A DNA stretch of 64,000 nucleotides from Kallipyga massiliensis ph2 (GTDB lineage Bacteria; Bacillota; Clostridia; Tissierellales; Peptoniphilaceae): the NCBI RefSeq assembly GCF_000311985.1, contig NZ_HE978586.1, forward strand, positions 136,146 to 200,145. The letters are read 5' to 3'. The notes beneath the pieces were generated by a model that saw nothing but the letters and a program-made list of their open reading frames with translations, searched no databases and was not told the DNA's origin. This document shows positions 35,841 to 44,297 of the stretch, in pieces (within the stretch, counting starts at the first letter, position 1; every line of letters starts with the position of its first letter). A program made the position numbers and the translations under genes.

Positions 35841-36833
35841 ATGAGTGAATTTCGCTACAACCCTCTTTTAGACGACTGGACGATCGTTAACGGAAACCGG
35901 CAAAAACGACCGGATCGCCCCAAGGACTACTGTGCCTTCTGTCCGGGTTCCGGCAAGGTCCCCGACCACTATCGGGTCCTCAAGTATGACAATGACTGGC
36001 CCTCCATGTCCACCCAGCCGGCTGAGCCCGACCCGGTGGCTAACGAGTTTTTCAAAACGGCCCCCTCCTACGGCAAGTGCGAGGTGATTCTTTACTCCCC
36101 GGACCATGAGGCTTCCCTCCACGATCTTCCCATGGACCACCTCATGGAACTGGTGGCCCTCTGGATTGACCGCTTCCGGGACCTCTCTTCTGACCCCAAG
36201 ATCAAGTACGTCCTGGCCTTCGAGAACCGGGGCAAGGAGGTCGGAACCACCCAAATCCACCCCCATGGCCAGATCTACGCCTTCGGCTTCCTCCCCCTCC
36301 GGATCCGCCTGGAGCTGGACCAATCCAAGGCCTACTTTGAGGAACACGGCCAGGGCCTCCTCTCCAAGCTCCGGGATGAAGAAGTTAAGTTCGGCAAGCG
36401 GGTCATCTTCCAGAATGACCACTTCGTCGTCTTCCTCCCCTTCTATACGGATTGGCCCTATGGGGTCTACATCCTTCCCAAGGATGATAAGCTAACTTCC
36501 TTCGATGATTTCGACAAAGAAACCTCCGAGGCCTTTGCTCTCACCCTCAAGGAAGTCCAGGGCATGTACGACACCCTCTTCAACAAGCCCTTCCCCTACA
36601 TGATGGGGATCTACCAAAAGCCCCTCCATACGGAGGACTATGCGGATGCGGACAAGTACTACCCCTTCCACCTCAAGTTCTTCCCCCCTCTCCGCGGAGA
36701 AAACTCCATTAAGTGGAACGCTTCGTCCGAAACCTGCGCCTGGGCCAAGACCAATCCCCGGATTGTGGAAGAAACAGCCGAGGAACTCCGGCAGGCCCTG
36801 GAGAAATATCGCTTGATTGATCAATCATTATAG
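35841..36833 (+). CDS. galT: galactose-1-phosphate uridylyltransferase
   Basis: Leloir-pathway enzyme transferring UMP from UDP-glucose to galactose-1-phosphate; 330 residues (class I form). The catalytic loop is IHPHGQIYA, with the central His as nucleophile. CAFCPGSG near the N-terminus supplies two Cys of the structural metal site. FENRGKEVGTTQ and the late block GIYQKPLHTEDY are conserved. RBS and 12-nt spacing tie it to the HAD gene. galK and galE are not in the window; the alpha-galactosidase at 59917-62277 could supply galactose. Confidence 0.95.
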   Translation: MSEFRYNPLLDDWTIVNGNRQKRPDRPKDYCAFCPGSGKVPDHYRVLKYDNDWPSMSTQPAEPDPVANEFFKTAPSYGKCEVILYSPDHEASLHDLPMDHLMELVALWIDRFRDLSSDPKIKYVLAFENRGKEVGTTQIHPHGQIYAFGFLPLRIRLELDQSKAYFEEHGQGLLSKLRDEEVKFGKRVIFQNDHFVVFLPFYTDWPYGVYILPKDDKLTSFDDFDKETSEAFALTLKEVQGMYDTLFNKPFPYMMGIYQKPLHTEDYADADKYYPFHLKFFPPLRGENSIKWNASSETCAWAKTNPRIVEETAEELRQALEKYRLIDQSL

Positions 36834-36842
36834 GAGGATCTT

Positions 36843-37988
36843 GTGGAAGGGGAACATCGCCTAAAGAAGATTGTCGGCTGGGAGAGCATCCTTTTTCTCC
36901 TCTGCTTCTTTGGTTTTTTTATCGGAATAGGGAGCGTCATGGGGGCAACGAATATGCTCATGACCCTCATGAACACGGCCTATGACAGCCTCATGAATAC
37001 CTGCTTTTACATCATGGCCATCTCGGTCCTGGCCGGGGCAGTGTCGGGTCTCTTCTCTGAGTTCGGCCTGATTGCCCTGGTCAATAAGGTCCTCTCCTTG
37101 ATCATGGGTCCCATCTATGACCTGCCGGGGGCAGCCTCCCTGGGCGTGATGAATTGCTATCTCTCGGATAACCCGGCCATCTTGACCCTGGCTACGGAGG
37201 AGAACTTCATCCGCTATTTCAAGGACTACCAAAAGCCCGCCCTGACCAACCTAGGGACGGCCTTCGGCATGGGCTTGATCACCACGACAACCATGATGGC
37301 CCTGCCGGTGGATGGGGCCATGAAGGCCGCCCTGGTCGGAAACCTGGGGGCCGCCGTGGGAAGCGTGGTCAGCGTCCGCCTCATGTTGAGGGCCTCCAAG
37401 AAGAAATATGGCGAACAGAGTGGGCCCGGGATGGACATGAAGGATAGCCTCCCCACCACCATGCGGATCGTCCGGCCGGGGAGCGTGGGCCAGCGCTTCA
37501 TCGAAGCCCTCCTGGACGGGGGCCGTCGGGGGGTGGACATGGGGGTGGCCATCATCCCGGGAGTCCTGGGCATCTGCACCATCGTCCTCCTCCTGACCAA
37601 TGGGCCGGGAGCCGGGGGCGTCTATACCGGTGCAGCCGGTGAGGGGGTCCCCCTTCTCCCCTGGTTGGGAGAGAAGCTGGCCTTCCTTCTCCGCCCCATC
37701 TTTGGCTTCTCCTCCTCCCAGGCCATCGCTGTCCCCATGACCGCCCTGGGGTCCAGCGGAGCCGCCATCGGCGTCGTCAAAACCATGGCCCAGGTCGGCC
37801 AGGTGACCGGCAATGATATCGCCGTCTTCACCGCCATCTGCATGTGCTGGTCGGGCTACCTCTCCACCCACGTCGCCATGATGGAAGCCCTGGGCTGCAA
37901 GGACCTGACCGGGCGGTCCATCCTCAGCCATACCATCGGCGGCCTCTGCGCAGGCATCGCCGCCCACCTCATTTTTATGGTCTTATAA
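36843..37988 (+). CDS. uncharacterised polytopic membrane protein, nucleoside-recognition (Gate)-like
   Basis: 381 residues with about eight hydrophobic helices. It starts at GTG 36843 with AGGAGG 5 nt upstream, 9 nt after galT. Repeated helical hairpins with polar loops (NCYLSDNPAILTLATEENF; SSSQAIAVPMTALGSSGAAI) recall the Gate domain of SpmA/SpmB and nucleoside-recognition proteins, and it resembles an uncharacterised clostridial membrane family. Transport is plausible, but no substrate can be named. A strong terminator follows, so it ends the HAD-galT unit. Confidence 0.7.
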   Translation: MEGEHRLKKIVGWESILFLLCFFGFFIGIGSVMGATNMLMTLMNTAYDSLMNTCFYIMAISVLAGAVSGLFSEFGLIALVNKVLSLIMGPIYDLPGAASLGVMNCYLSDNPAILTLATEENFIRYFKDYQKPALTNLGTAFGMGLITTTTMMALPVDGAMKAALVGNLGAAVGSVVSVRLMLRASKKKYGEQSGPGMDMKDSLPTTMRIVRPGSVGQRFIEALLDGGRRGVDMGVAIIPGVLGICTIVLLLTNGPGAGGVYTGAAGEGVPLLPWLGEKLAFLLRPIFGFSSSQAIAVPMTALGSSGAAIGVVKTMAQVGQVTGNDIAVFTAICMCWSGYLSTHVAMMEALGCKDLTGRSILSHTIGGLCAGIAAHLIFMVL

Positions 37989-38003
37989 TTTTCTGCAAAA
38001 TAT

Positions 38004-38048
38004 AAGGCTAGGTTGATCTATTCATGATCAACCTAGCCTTTCTTTGTT
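38004..38048 (+). terminator. strong Rho-independent terminator
   Basis: Perfect 15-bp stem (38004-38018 with 38026-38040), 7-nt loop, then TCTTTGTTT. It closes the galT unit and marks the left edge of the AT-rich insert. Confidence 0.92.
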
Positions 38049-38139
38049 TAAGCCACCTCTGATTAATTCTATTAATGACTATAAACCGTAGATTACACTA
38101 CATACTAGTATGATTAAGATGTAGATGAGTAAATTTGGC

Positions 38140-39528
38140 TTAATATCCTATGCTTTGAGCAATCATCAACAAGATACATCCGACCAAAGTCCATATAAGG
38201 AATAATTTGATCACATACTTGAACCAACGGCTAAATGGGATACCTGCAATCCCAATAAAGCCCATTGTAGCCGCCGCATGAGGTAAAACATTATTACAGA
38301 AACCATCACCAAAGTTAAAAGCCAGAACAGCTGTTTGTCTAGATACTCCAACAATATCAGCGACGGGAACAAAAATCGGCATTGTGACAGCAGCCTGCCC
38401 ACTCCCGGAAGTCACAAAGAAGTTAATAATAATATGCATAATAAGCATGACTGGAGCTTGTAAAATTTTGGGGAATACACCGAGTAGGTTAGATAAGGCA
38501 TATACCACGGTATCCATCACGTTACCTTTGGTAAGAATTACAGAGATAACGTAGGCAAACCCAATCATAATGCTTGTACTGGCCATGCCCTTAACTCCAT
38601 CGATAAAGCTATTACAAATGTCTTTTACTTTCATCCGTGAAGCAATACCGCAGGCAAGTCCCATATACATAAAGATGGTCGCCGTAAGCTCATTTGTTAG
38701 TTCTCTTTGAACTGCTAAATAAGTCATGATCGATAAGCCAGCTAAAAAAACAACGATCATAGGAATATGTTTTTTTTGAAGAGGTTCAATGTCTTCTTTC
38801 ATCTCAATCTTATTCTCTAATTCCACCCCGTAAAGAAGACCGTTTTTTTCATCAACTTTACATTTATTCGCATATCTTAAAATATAAATGATCGTAACAA
38901 TAAGAAACGGTATCATGCAAATCAATCGATAACCCATTCCTGAAAACATAGGAAGTTCCGCGATAATTTGCGCAGTACCTGTGTTAGAGATGTTCATTGC
39001 TCCGCAAGAAAATCCAACAGCTCCACCTAACATTATTATTGAGATACCTACAATGGCATCAAGTCCTAGGGATGATGCAATAAGCACTCCCATCGGAGCG
39101 AAAGGAATAAAGAAATTCAAATTTACCGGAATGCAAAGTAATGCAAATAATGTAGTCACCAGGGATATAACTACCCATTCTTTGCCTCTAGCCTTTTTAC
39201 CTATTGTGGTGGCCACTGATTGGAACATACCCGTCTTTAGAATGATCCCCATGCCACCACCAGCGCATAGCAAAACAAAAATAACAGACTTAGCTTTATT
39301 TAATCCTTCAAAAACAAGACCAATAACCCACAATGGATTTACAGGACTAGACTCAATGTAATGAAAAGTTGCGGGGTCAACAATTGTTTGTCCCGATTCT
39401 AAAGTAATCCTTTCATATTCTCCCGCTGGGATAATATATGTCAGTATCGCAGCCAATATCATCATAATAAAGATAATGACTAAAGAATGAGGCATGTCAA
39501 ATTTAGTTTTCTTTTTTGTGTTTTCCAT
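38140..39528 (-). CDS. YfcC-family (DcuC-like) transporter
   Basis: Secondary transporter, 462 residues, at least ten hydrophobic helices. Start ATG 39528 (MENTKKK) with AGGAG 7 nt upstream. FDMPHSLVIIFIMMILAAIL then TYIIPAGEYER opens the YfcC/C4-dicarboxylate anaerobic carrier family; NFFVTSGSGQAAVTMPIFVP is the conserved re-entrant segment. Substrates in the family range from dicarboxylates to amino acids and short peptides. Last gene of the ridA-DSD1-M20-transporter operon, so it probably imports the substrate of the amidohydrolase. AT-rich codon use, unlike flanking genes. Confidence 0.87.
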   Translation of the reverse strand: MENTKKKTKFDMPHSLVIIFIMMILAAILTYIIPAGEYERITLESGQTIVDPATFHYIESSPVNPLWVIGLVFEGLNKAKSVIFVLLCAGGGMGIILKTGMFQSVATTIGKKARGKEWVVISLVTTLFALLCIPVNLNFFIPFAPMGVLIASSLGLDAIVGISIIMLGGAVGFSCGAMNISNTGTAQIIAELPMFSGMGYRLICMIPFLIVTIIYILRYANKCKVDEKNGLLYGVELENKIEMKEDIEPLQKKHIPMIVVFLAGLSIMTYLAVQRELTNELTATIFMYMGLACGIASRMKVKDICNSFIDGVKGMASTSIMIGFAYVISVILTKGNVMDTVVYALSNLLGVFPKILQAPVMLIMHIIINFFVTSGSGQAAVTMPIFVPVADIVGVSRQTAVLAFNFGDGFCNNVLPHAAATMGFIGIAGIPFSRWFKYVIKLFLIWTLVGCILLMIAQSIGY

Positions 39529-39545
39529 GCAATTACTCCTTAACA

Positions 39546-40973
39546 CTAAATATTTTTATCAACTGAATAGGGAAATTCTTCATCTTCTGGGATTGATGCT
39601 AAATATTCGGATTCTTCTCTTCTCTGGTTAAACTCATTCTTAATCTCTTGGACAATTAAAGGAGATTTAATAAGTTCTAATCCTGCCACAGAGAGAACCT
39701 CACCCACTTTTGCAATGGCCTTATGTGCTAGATTGCATTTCCCTTGAGCCACAAGTTGCCATGAGTGTAACTTCGTGCCCTGTGCAAAACATGCAGCTTG
39801 AATATGAGCTAAGGGAACAATCTGACTTACATCTCCAGTATCTGAAGAGGCTGTTTTACCATGCTTCTTTATGTTTCTCGGATATAGGGAATCAATTATA
39901 GGCGAATCCCTTAATTTTTCACTTAGCTCCTTACCTCCTGTGAAACATTCTTGTAAATACAACATATCCATCTTTTTTTCATGATCTGTAAATGTTTGTC
40001 TTATCTCCTTAGCAAAAGAAATATCCTCATCATCAACTTCAAGAACTCCTAATTTGGAATACACATCATAAAGTAATTCATTTAACCGGCTATTCTCTAG
40101 AAGGTTAGAGCATCCCTTGATGAAACGTATCTCACATTCAGTTTCTGTCATCACAGCAGCAGCTTTTGCAATTTTATCGATACGATCCACTACTAAATTA
40201 ACGTCTTGAATAGTATCCCCGCGTACCTGATAAACACACTCCGCGTGATCTTGGACTACATTAACAGCTTCTCCTCCGCCATCAGTTACGGCATAATGGA
40301 ACATAGCGTTCTTAGGCAACTCTTCCCGATAAAACTGTGTACCTATATTCATCAGTTCTACTGCATTTAGAGCATTTCTTCCATCACCTGGAGCTTGTGC
40401 TGCATGAGATGATTTACCTGTAAAAATATATTGCTTCTGTACAGAAGCTAATGCCCAACAAGGCATAACCATATTGGCATTTCCAGGGTGCCAAGTTAAG
40501 GCAATATCTAGATCTCGAAAGGCACCCGCTTTAACCATCCATGCTTTTGCTGAAATTCCTTCTTCTGCTGGGCAACCATAAAATACGATTTTTCCCTTAA
40601 GATTCTCTTTTTCAAGTTTTCTTTTGCTCAAAATGGCAGCTAAAATACAAGCTGTGCCCAGTAAATTATGACCGCAACCGTGGCCAGGTCCCTCATTATT
40701 AATTGGTTTCTTAATCGAACATTTAGATTCCTGACTTAACCTAGGTAAAGCATCAAATTCGCCCAAATAACCGATTGTTGGTTCACCAACTCCATATTCG
40801 GCGCGAAAAGCGGTTGGAAACCCATAAATTCCACGTTCAATGCGGAATCCCTCTTCCTCAAGGAAATCGCTAAGCAATTTTGAGGCCAGTTTTTCTTGTA
40901 AATGGATTTCAGGATTATCCCATAATCTATCACTTAGTTCAAAAACCTTTTCATAGAGAGTATTATCTATCAT
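39546..40973 (-). CDS. M20 family amidohydrolase, AbgB-like
   Basis: Zinc-dependent amidohydrolase or aminoacylase, 475 residues. Metal and catalytic residues are visible: GEFDALP, GHGCGHN, CPAEEG, TWHPGN and the late His in GTKLHSWQ. The overall pattern and the insertion FTGKSSHAAQAPGDGRNALN (dimerisation domain) fit the AbgB subgroup that cleaves p-aminobenzoyl-glutamate and other N-acyl or dipeptide substrates. It lies between the DSD1-like and transporter genes with short gaps, so the released amino acid is probably the substrate of the PLP enzyme. Confidence 0.9.
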   Translation of the reverse strand: MIDNTLYEKVFELSDRLWDNPEIHLQEKLASKLLSDFLEEEGFRIERGIYGFPTAFRAEYGVGEPTIGYLGEFDALPRLSQESKCSIKKPINNEGPGHGCGHNLLGTACILAAILSKRKLEKENLKGKIVFYGCPAEEGISAKAWMVKAGAFRDLDIALTWHPGNANMVMPCWALASVQKQYIFTGKSSHAAQAPGDGRNALNAVELMNIGTQFYREELPKNAMFHYAVTDGGGEAVNVVQDHAECVYQVRGDTIQDVNLVVDRIDKIAKAAAVMTETECEIRFIKGCSNLLENSRLNELLYDVYSKLGVLEVDDEDISFAKEIRQTFTDHEKKMDMLYLQECFTGGKELSEKLRDSPIIDSLYPRNIKKHGKTASSDTGDVSQIVPLAHIQAACFAQGTKLHSWQLVAQGKCNLAHKAIAKVGEVLSVAGLELIKSPLIVQEIKNEFNQRREESEYLASIPEDEEFPYSVDKNI

Positions 40974-40982
40974 AACTAACCT

Positions 40983-42098
40983 CTATTTGGACTTTCCTCG
41001 ACAGGAAACAGGTATCTCTTCAAGAACCTTTCCTCCCTCAACCAGATAAACAGAATCATAGAGATTTACTGTCGGGCAAACATGACTAGGTATAATCTCT
41101 ATTTTGTCTCCTATTTCTACCTCATTAAATAATTCCGAGTTTTCAAAAATCCCATGCTCATCGAACAATGAAACGACAGAAATGTTTTCTGCTCCTTTGA
41201 CAACACCAAATCCATTTGTAGAACAGATCCCAGTTGGTCTGTTTTGTGAAACCAGAGCCTTTGCTCCAGCATCAATTACAACTCTATTTTTCTCAGGTTT
41301 GGAGATCACTGAAGCAAGTACTGTAGCAGCACAATGATTAAAATTACCGATAGCTTTTGACTGTCCAACGTCAAAAAAAATGTAAGTTCCAATACGTAGC
41401 TCGGTTACACCTTCAAAATATTCCCCATTCAAAACTGAGGGTGTGGCACCTATACTTACCGTATCTATATCAACACCCATACCACGAATTATTTCCGCTG
41501 CACGTACCGTTCTTTGATAAGCAACTTTGGCTTTCTCACAACAATCCTTAAGATTATCAGCTTTATAGGTATGTCCCTCATGTGAAAAAATTCCTTTTAA
41601 AACCACATGCTTGGAGTTTTGGATAGCTGATACTAATTCAATAAGCTGTTCATCATTCACTATTCCTGTTCGTACTTCTCCAACTTCATACTCAATTAAA
41701 ACTTCTAAAGGCTTTGTTTCCTCGGCAAAAACTTCTTCCATTTGCTCTAGAGCAACCAGGTTATCAATACCAATTCGAATATGTATCTTTCGATGAAGAT
41801 CTCTGAGTCTGATATATTTATCTATTCCTATAACTTCATTGGCAATAAAAATATCCTTTATTCCGTTTTCAGACATCACTTCAGCTTCACCGATTTTTGC
41901 ACAAGCTATCCCACAAGCACCAGCATCTAACTGGAGTTTTGCAAAATATGGCATGCGATGAGTCTTAATATGTGGACGCAATTTCAGGCCCAGGCTATCT
42001 GCTCGTTTTTGTATCATAGTAATGTTTGATAGTGCTCTTTCATTATCTATGAGCATGCATGGTGTAGACAGAAAATCATATGGTGATTGAACTGGCAT
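40983..42098 (-). CDS. DSD1/D-threonine aldolase-family PLP enzyme (fold type III)
   Basis: 371 residues with an alanine-racemase-like barrel. The PLP lysine is in RPHIKTHRMP (about residue 46). The C-terminal metal pair typical of DSD1 D-serine dehydratase and D-threonine aldolase is present as the His and Cys of SHVCPTVNLYD. These enzymes act on D-3-hydroxyamino acids: a dehydratase gives a 2-aminoacrylate-type enamine, an aldolase gives glycine plus an aldehyde. The adjacent ridA favours an enamine-forming reaction. AAGGATC precedes ATG 42098. Confidence 0.88.
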   Translation of the reverse strand: MPVQSPYDFLSTPCMLIDNERALSNITMIQKRADSLGLKLRPHIKTHRMPYFAKLQLDAGACGIACAKIGEAEVMSENGIKDIFIANEVIGIDKYIRLRDLHRKIHIRIGIDNLVALEQMEEVFAEETKPLEVLIEYEVGEVRTGIVNDEQLIELVSAIQNSKHVVLKGIFSHEGHTYKADNLKDCCEKAKVAYQRTVRAAEIIRGMGVDIDTVSIGATPSVLNGEYFEGVTELRIGTYIFFDVGQSKAIGNFNHCAATVLASVISKPEKNRVVIDAGAKALVSQNRPTGICSTNGFGVVKGAENISVVSLFDEHGIFENSELFNEVEIGDKIEIIPSHVCPTVNLYDSVYLVEGGKVLEEIPVSCRGKSK

Positions 42099-42124
42099 AT
42101 AAGATCCTTTCTTTGTTTCACAAA

Positions 42125-42502
42125 TCAGATTTCTGCGATCGCTTCAATCTCAACAAGTAGATTAAAATGTATAGCAGGTACACAAACAATCGTTCGCGCA
42201 GGTTTTTTCTCGTCGAAAAAATCTGAATATGCTTTATTAACATCTTCCCAATAGTCCATATCACTTACATAGGCCGTCGTCCTTAAAATATCTTTCCTAC
42301 TACCATTCTTTTCCTTTAAAACACTCTCAATATTTTCCAATGCCATTAAAGTTTGTTCATAAACACCCCCTTCACACTTTTCGCGGGTTATCGGGTTAAT
42401 TGGAAGCTGACCAGATACATAAACTGTAGCTTTGGAATCCACTATCCCTGCAGAATAATGAGCACCCACTTTCTTTGAATTTTTAATTGTTAATTCCTCC
42501 AT
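42125..42502 (-). CDS. RidA/YjgF family enamine/imine deaminase
   Basis: 125 residues from ATG 42502 (MEELTIKNSKK), GGAGG 5 nt upstream. YVSGQLPINP and the conserved Arg of KKPARTIVCVPAIHF (the residue that binds the carboxylate in RidA) are present. RidA proteins hydrolyse reactive enamines and imines made by PLP enzymes. First gene of the AT-rich operon, so it is made together with the DSD1-like enzyme. Confidence 0.92.
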   Translation of the reverse strand: MEELTIKNSKKVGAHYSAGIVDSKATVYVSGQLPINPITREKCEGGVYEQTLMALENIESVLKEKNGSRKDILRTTAYVSDMDYWEDVNKAYSDFFDEKKPARTIVCVPAIHFNLLVEIEAIAEI

Positions 42503-42543
42503 TGATACCTCCAATTCTTATATAAAATTTTATATCTATTTAG

Positions 42544-42572
42544 ATCCTATCTCTATAAAGAGCCATAGTCAA
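42544..42572 (-). promoter_or_regulatory. promoter of the ridA operon
   Basis: TTGACT (42567-42572), 17-bp spacer, TAGGAT (42544-42549) on the minus strand, about 40 nt before the ridA ATG. The intergenic region is shared with the divergent regulator and includes the palindrome TATAAAATTTTATA near 42525-42538. Confidence 0.6.
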
Positions 42573-42719
42573 TAGTTTTTTATAAGAATATATAATTTTT
42601 TAATGATCTTCGTTTATAAATTCGTTGTATCTATTATCCGAATTCTGTTATATAGTGAGTAGAATAGATATAATAAGAAGTAAATCGATCCCTTTATTTC
42701 ATAACCTAACGGAGAGAAT

Positions 42720-43352
42720 ATGAATTCTATTATCGAGAGTTATTTCCCTGTAGCAGACATGATTGCAGAAACCTTTGGAAAAAATTGTGAAGCGGTTGTT
42801 CATGACTTAACACATCCTGATAGTTCTGTAGTTTATGTTGCCAATGGTCATGTTACCAATCGAAGACCCGGCCAATCTTTTGATCACCTGGTACGCCAGG
42901 TTTTACTTAACAAAAATTTTCAAAATGACCGAACATGCAACTATGTATTTGAATTGGATGACGGGAGAAAAATTAAATCATCCTCTGTATTAATACGTGA
43001 TGAAAAAAAAGATGTAGTAGGAATGCTATGTGTTAACTATGATATAACACAGCTCCTATCAACTGAAAAATACATAGAAAATTTTCTATGCATTAAGCAA
43101 GATCAAAGTGATTATCCAAGTGATGTAGAACAAGATGTAATGACTGTAATCGATGATTTGATTATGAATATTGTTGGTCCGAGAGATATCAAAAATCAGT
43201 CACGTAAAAAAAATGTAGAAATCGTAAAATTCATGGATGAAAAAGGTATCTTTTTAGTAAAAGGTGCCATTGATAAGGTAGCTGATTTGATGGGCGTTTC
43301 GACAGTCACTATTTATAGCTATTTGGATGAAGCAAAGGGAAAACGAGGATAA
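42720..43352 (+). CDS. YheO/DauR-type transcriptional regulator (PAS_6 + HTH)
   Basis: 210 residues. The N-terminal half (about 8-115: GKNCEAVVHDLTHPDSSVVY, VVGMLCVNYDITQLL) is the YheO PAS-like sensor. The C-terminal helix-turn-helix (KFMDEKGIFLVKGAIDKVAD then LMGVSTVTIYSYLDE) is the matching DNA-binding domain. The best-known relative, DauR, represses D-arginine catabolism in Pseudomonas. Divergent from the ridA operon, so it is the likely local regulator of it. RBS GGAGAGAAT. Confidence 0.9.
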   Translation: MNSIIESYFPVADMIAETFGKNCEAVVHDLTHPDSSVVYVANGHVTNRRPGQSFDHLVRQVLLNKNFQNDRTCNYVFELDDGRKIKSSSVLIRDEKKDVVGMLCVNYDITQLLSTEKYIENFLCIKQDQSDYPSDVEQDVMTVIDDLIMNIVGPRDIKNQSRKKNVEIVKFMDEKGIFLVKGAIDKVADLMGVSTVTIYSYLDEAKGKRG

Positions 43353-43412
43353 ATCAAGTTTTCCTTTCACGTAATTAGTTAATAAAGTCTGAAGTACTTT
43401 CCTGTTTTCCCC

Positions 43413-43613
43413 TATAGTGGTGGTTTTGCATTTTTAGCGAAACCACCACTATATTTTTTGCGGCTAAGTTGTGGTGGTTTCACGTTTTCGCAAAATCAAC
43501 ACTATTATTGGGTGCTAAAAATAGTGGTGGTTAGGCCAATTTCCTCAAACCAACACTACTTAAGAAGCAAAACAGTAGTGGTGGTTAGGCCGATTTCCTC
43601 AAACCACCACTAC
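43413..43613. repeat. palindrome array A: four tandem hairpin units, period about 54 bp
   Basis: Four units whose AGTGGTGG-type cores begin at 43416, 43470, 43523 and 43577. Unit 1 has perfect 14-bp arms (43413-43426 with 43440-43453). Unit 4 has GTAGTGGTGGTT pairing with AACCACCACTAC, and an inner AGG/CCT pair. Units 2 and 3 are imperfect. No coding frame follows the repeats. The array fills the space between the convergent regulator and tadA genes. Confidence 0.85.
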
Positions 43614-43642
43614 GGCAGAGGGAAAAGGCCAGATAAAGGTCC

Positions 43643-43687
43643 AAAAAAACTGTGGCTTATCCCAACAGGGTCAGCCACAGTTTTTTT
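43643..43687. terminator. bidirectional terminator between the array and tadA
   Basis: Left arm AAAAAAACTGTGGCT, right arm AGCCACAGTTTTTTT, with a 15-nt loop. It gives T tracts on both strands and overlaps the tadA stop region. Confidence 0.85.
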
Positions 43688-44279
43688 ATTTGCTCCTCCG
43701 TCCCCGAAAAAAAGCCTGGAGGAGATCCCGATTTTCCTCTTCCAGGACCCCGCCCTTGACGGAGTAGGTGTGGAGGGACCGGCCCAGGTCAGGGACCATG
43801 GCAGCGGACCCCAGCCCGCCCCTTTCCGGGTCATGGGCCCCGAAGACCACCCGGCCGATCCGGGCATGGACCAGGGCGGCGGCACACATGAGACAGGGCT
43901 CCAAGGTGACGTAGAGGGTGAAGTCCTGGAGATAGCGGCCCTCCCTTTTTGAAGCCTCATGAAGCAAGACCAGCTCGGCATGGGCCAGGCCGGAGGCATC
44001 TTCCTCTACCCGGTTGCCGGCCCGGTAGAGGGTAGCCCCCCGGCGGACCAGGACGGCTCCGACCGGGACCTCACCCCGAGCTTGGGCCTTCCGGGCTTCT
44101 GCCATGGCCTCCCTCATATGGAAGAGATCCAAAAAATCTGAGGGAAAGACCTGGCAGGATTTGGGCTTCTTCCTCCCCTTGAAACCCCGCATCCGGCTTT
44201 TCAAGCGGAATCGCTCTTGATAGGTCGAAAAAGCCAGCGGGATAGTCACCCTATTTTCCTTTCGCTTCTGATCCATCAT
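43686..44279 (-). CDS. tadA: tRNA-specific adenosine-34 deaminase with N-terminal extension
   Basis: Makes inosine at the wobble position of tRNA-Arg(ACG). The zinc site and proton shuttle are seen in LAHAELVLLHEA (HAE) and EPCLMCAAALVHARI (PCxxC). The core starts near MREAMAEARKAQARGEVPVG (residue 55). The first 54 residues, rich in Arg and Lys, are unusual for TadA. The ATG at 44279 has GGGGGG just upstream, 18 nt after the preceding stop, and no convincing ribosome site precedes the internal Met, so the extension is probably translated. Last gene of the ctpA-uvrB-uvrA group. Confidence 0.9.
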   Translation of the reverse strand: MMDQKRKENRVTIPLAFSTYQERFRLKSRMRGFKGRKKPKSCQVFPSDFLDLFHMREAMAEARKAQARGEVPVGAVLVRRGATLYRAGNRVEEDASGLAHAELVLLHEASKREGRYLQDFTLYVTLEPCLMCAAALVHARIGRVVFGAHDPERGGLGSAAMVPDLGRSLHTYSVKGGVLEEENRDLLQAFFRGRRSK

Positions 44280-44297
44280 CTTCCCCCCTCTCCCAGG

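Noticed and set aside
38049..38139. Attachment site at the left edge of the AT-rich insert
   Set aside because: CATACTAGTATG and weak similarity between TAATT-rich words near 38055 and 43370 were noticed, but no convincing direct repeat, tRNA or integrase exists.
43413..43613. Type III toxin-antitoxin RNA (ToxI-like repeats)
   Set aside because: ToxI repeats precede a small toxin gene with a terminator between; here the flanking genes are a regulator and tadA, both ending at the array, and no toxin-like gene is present.
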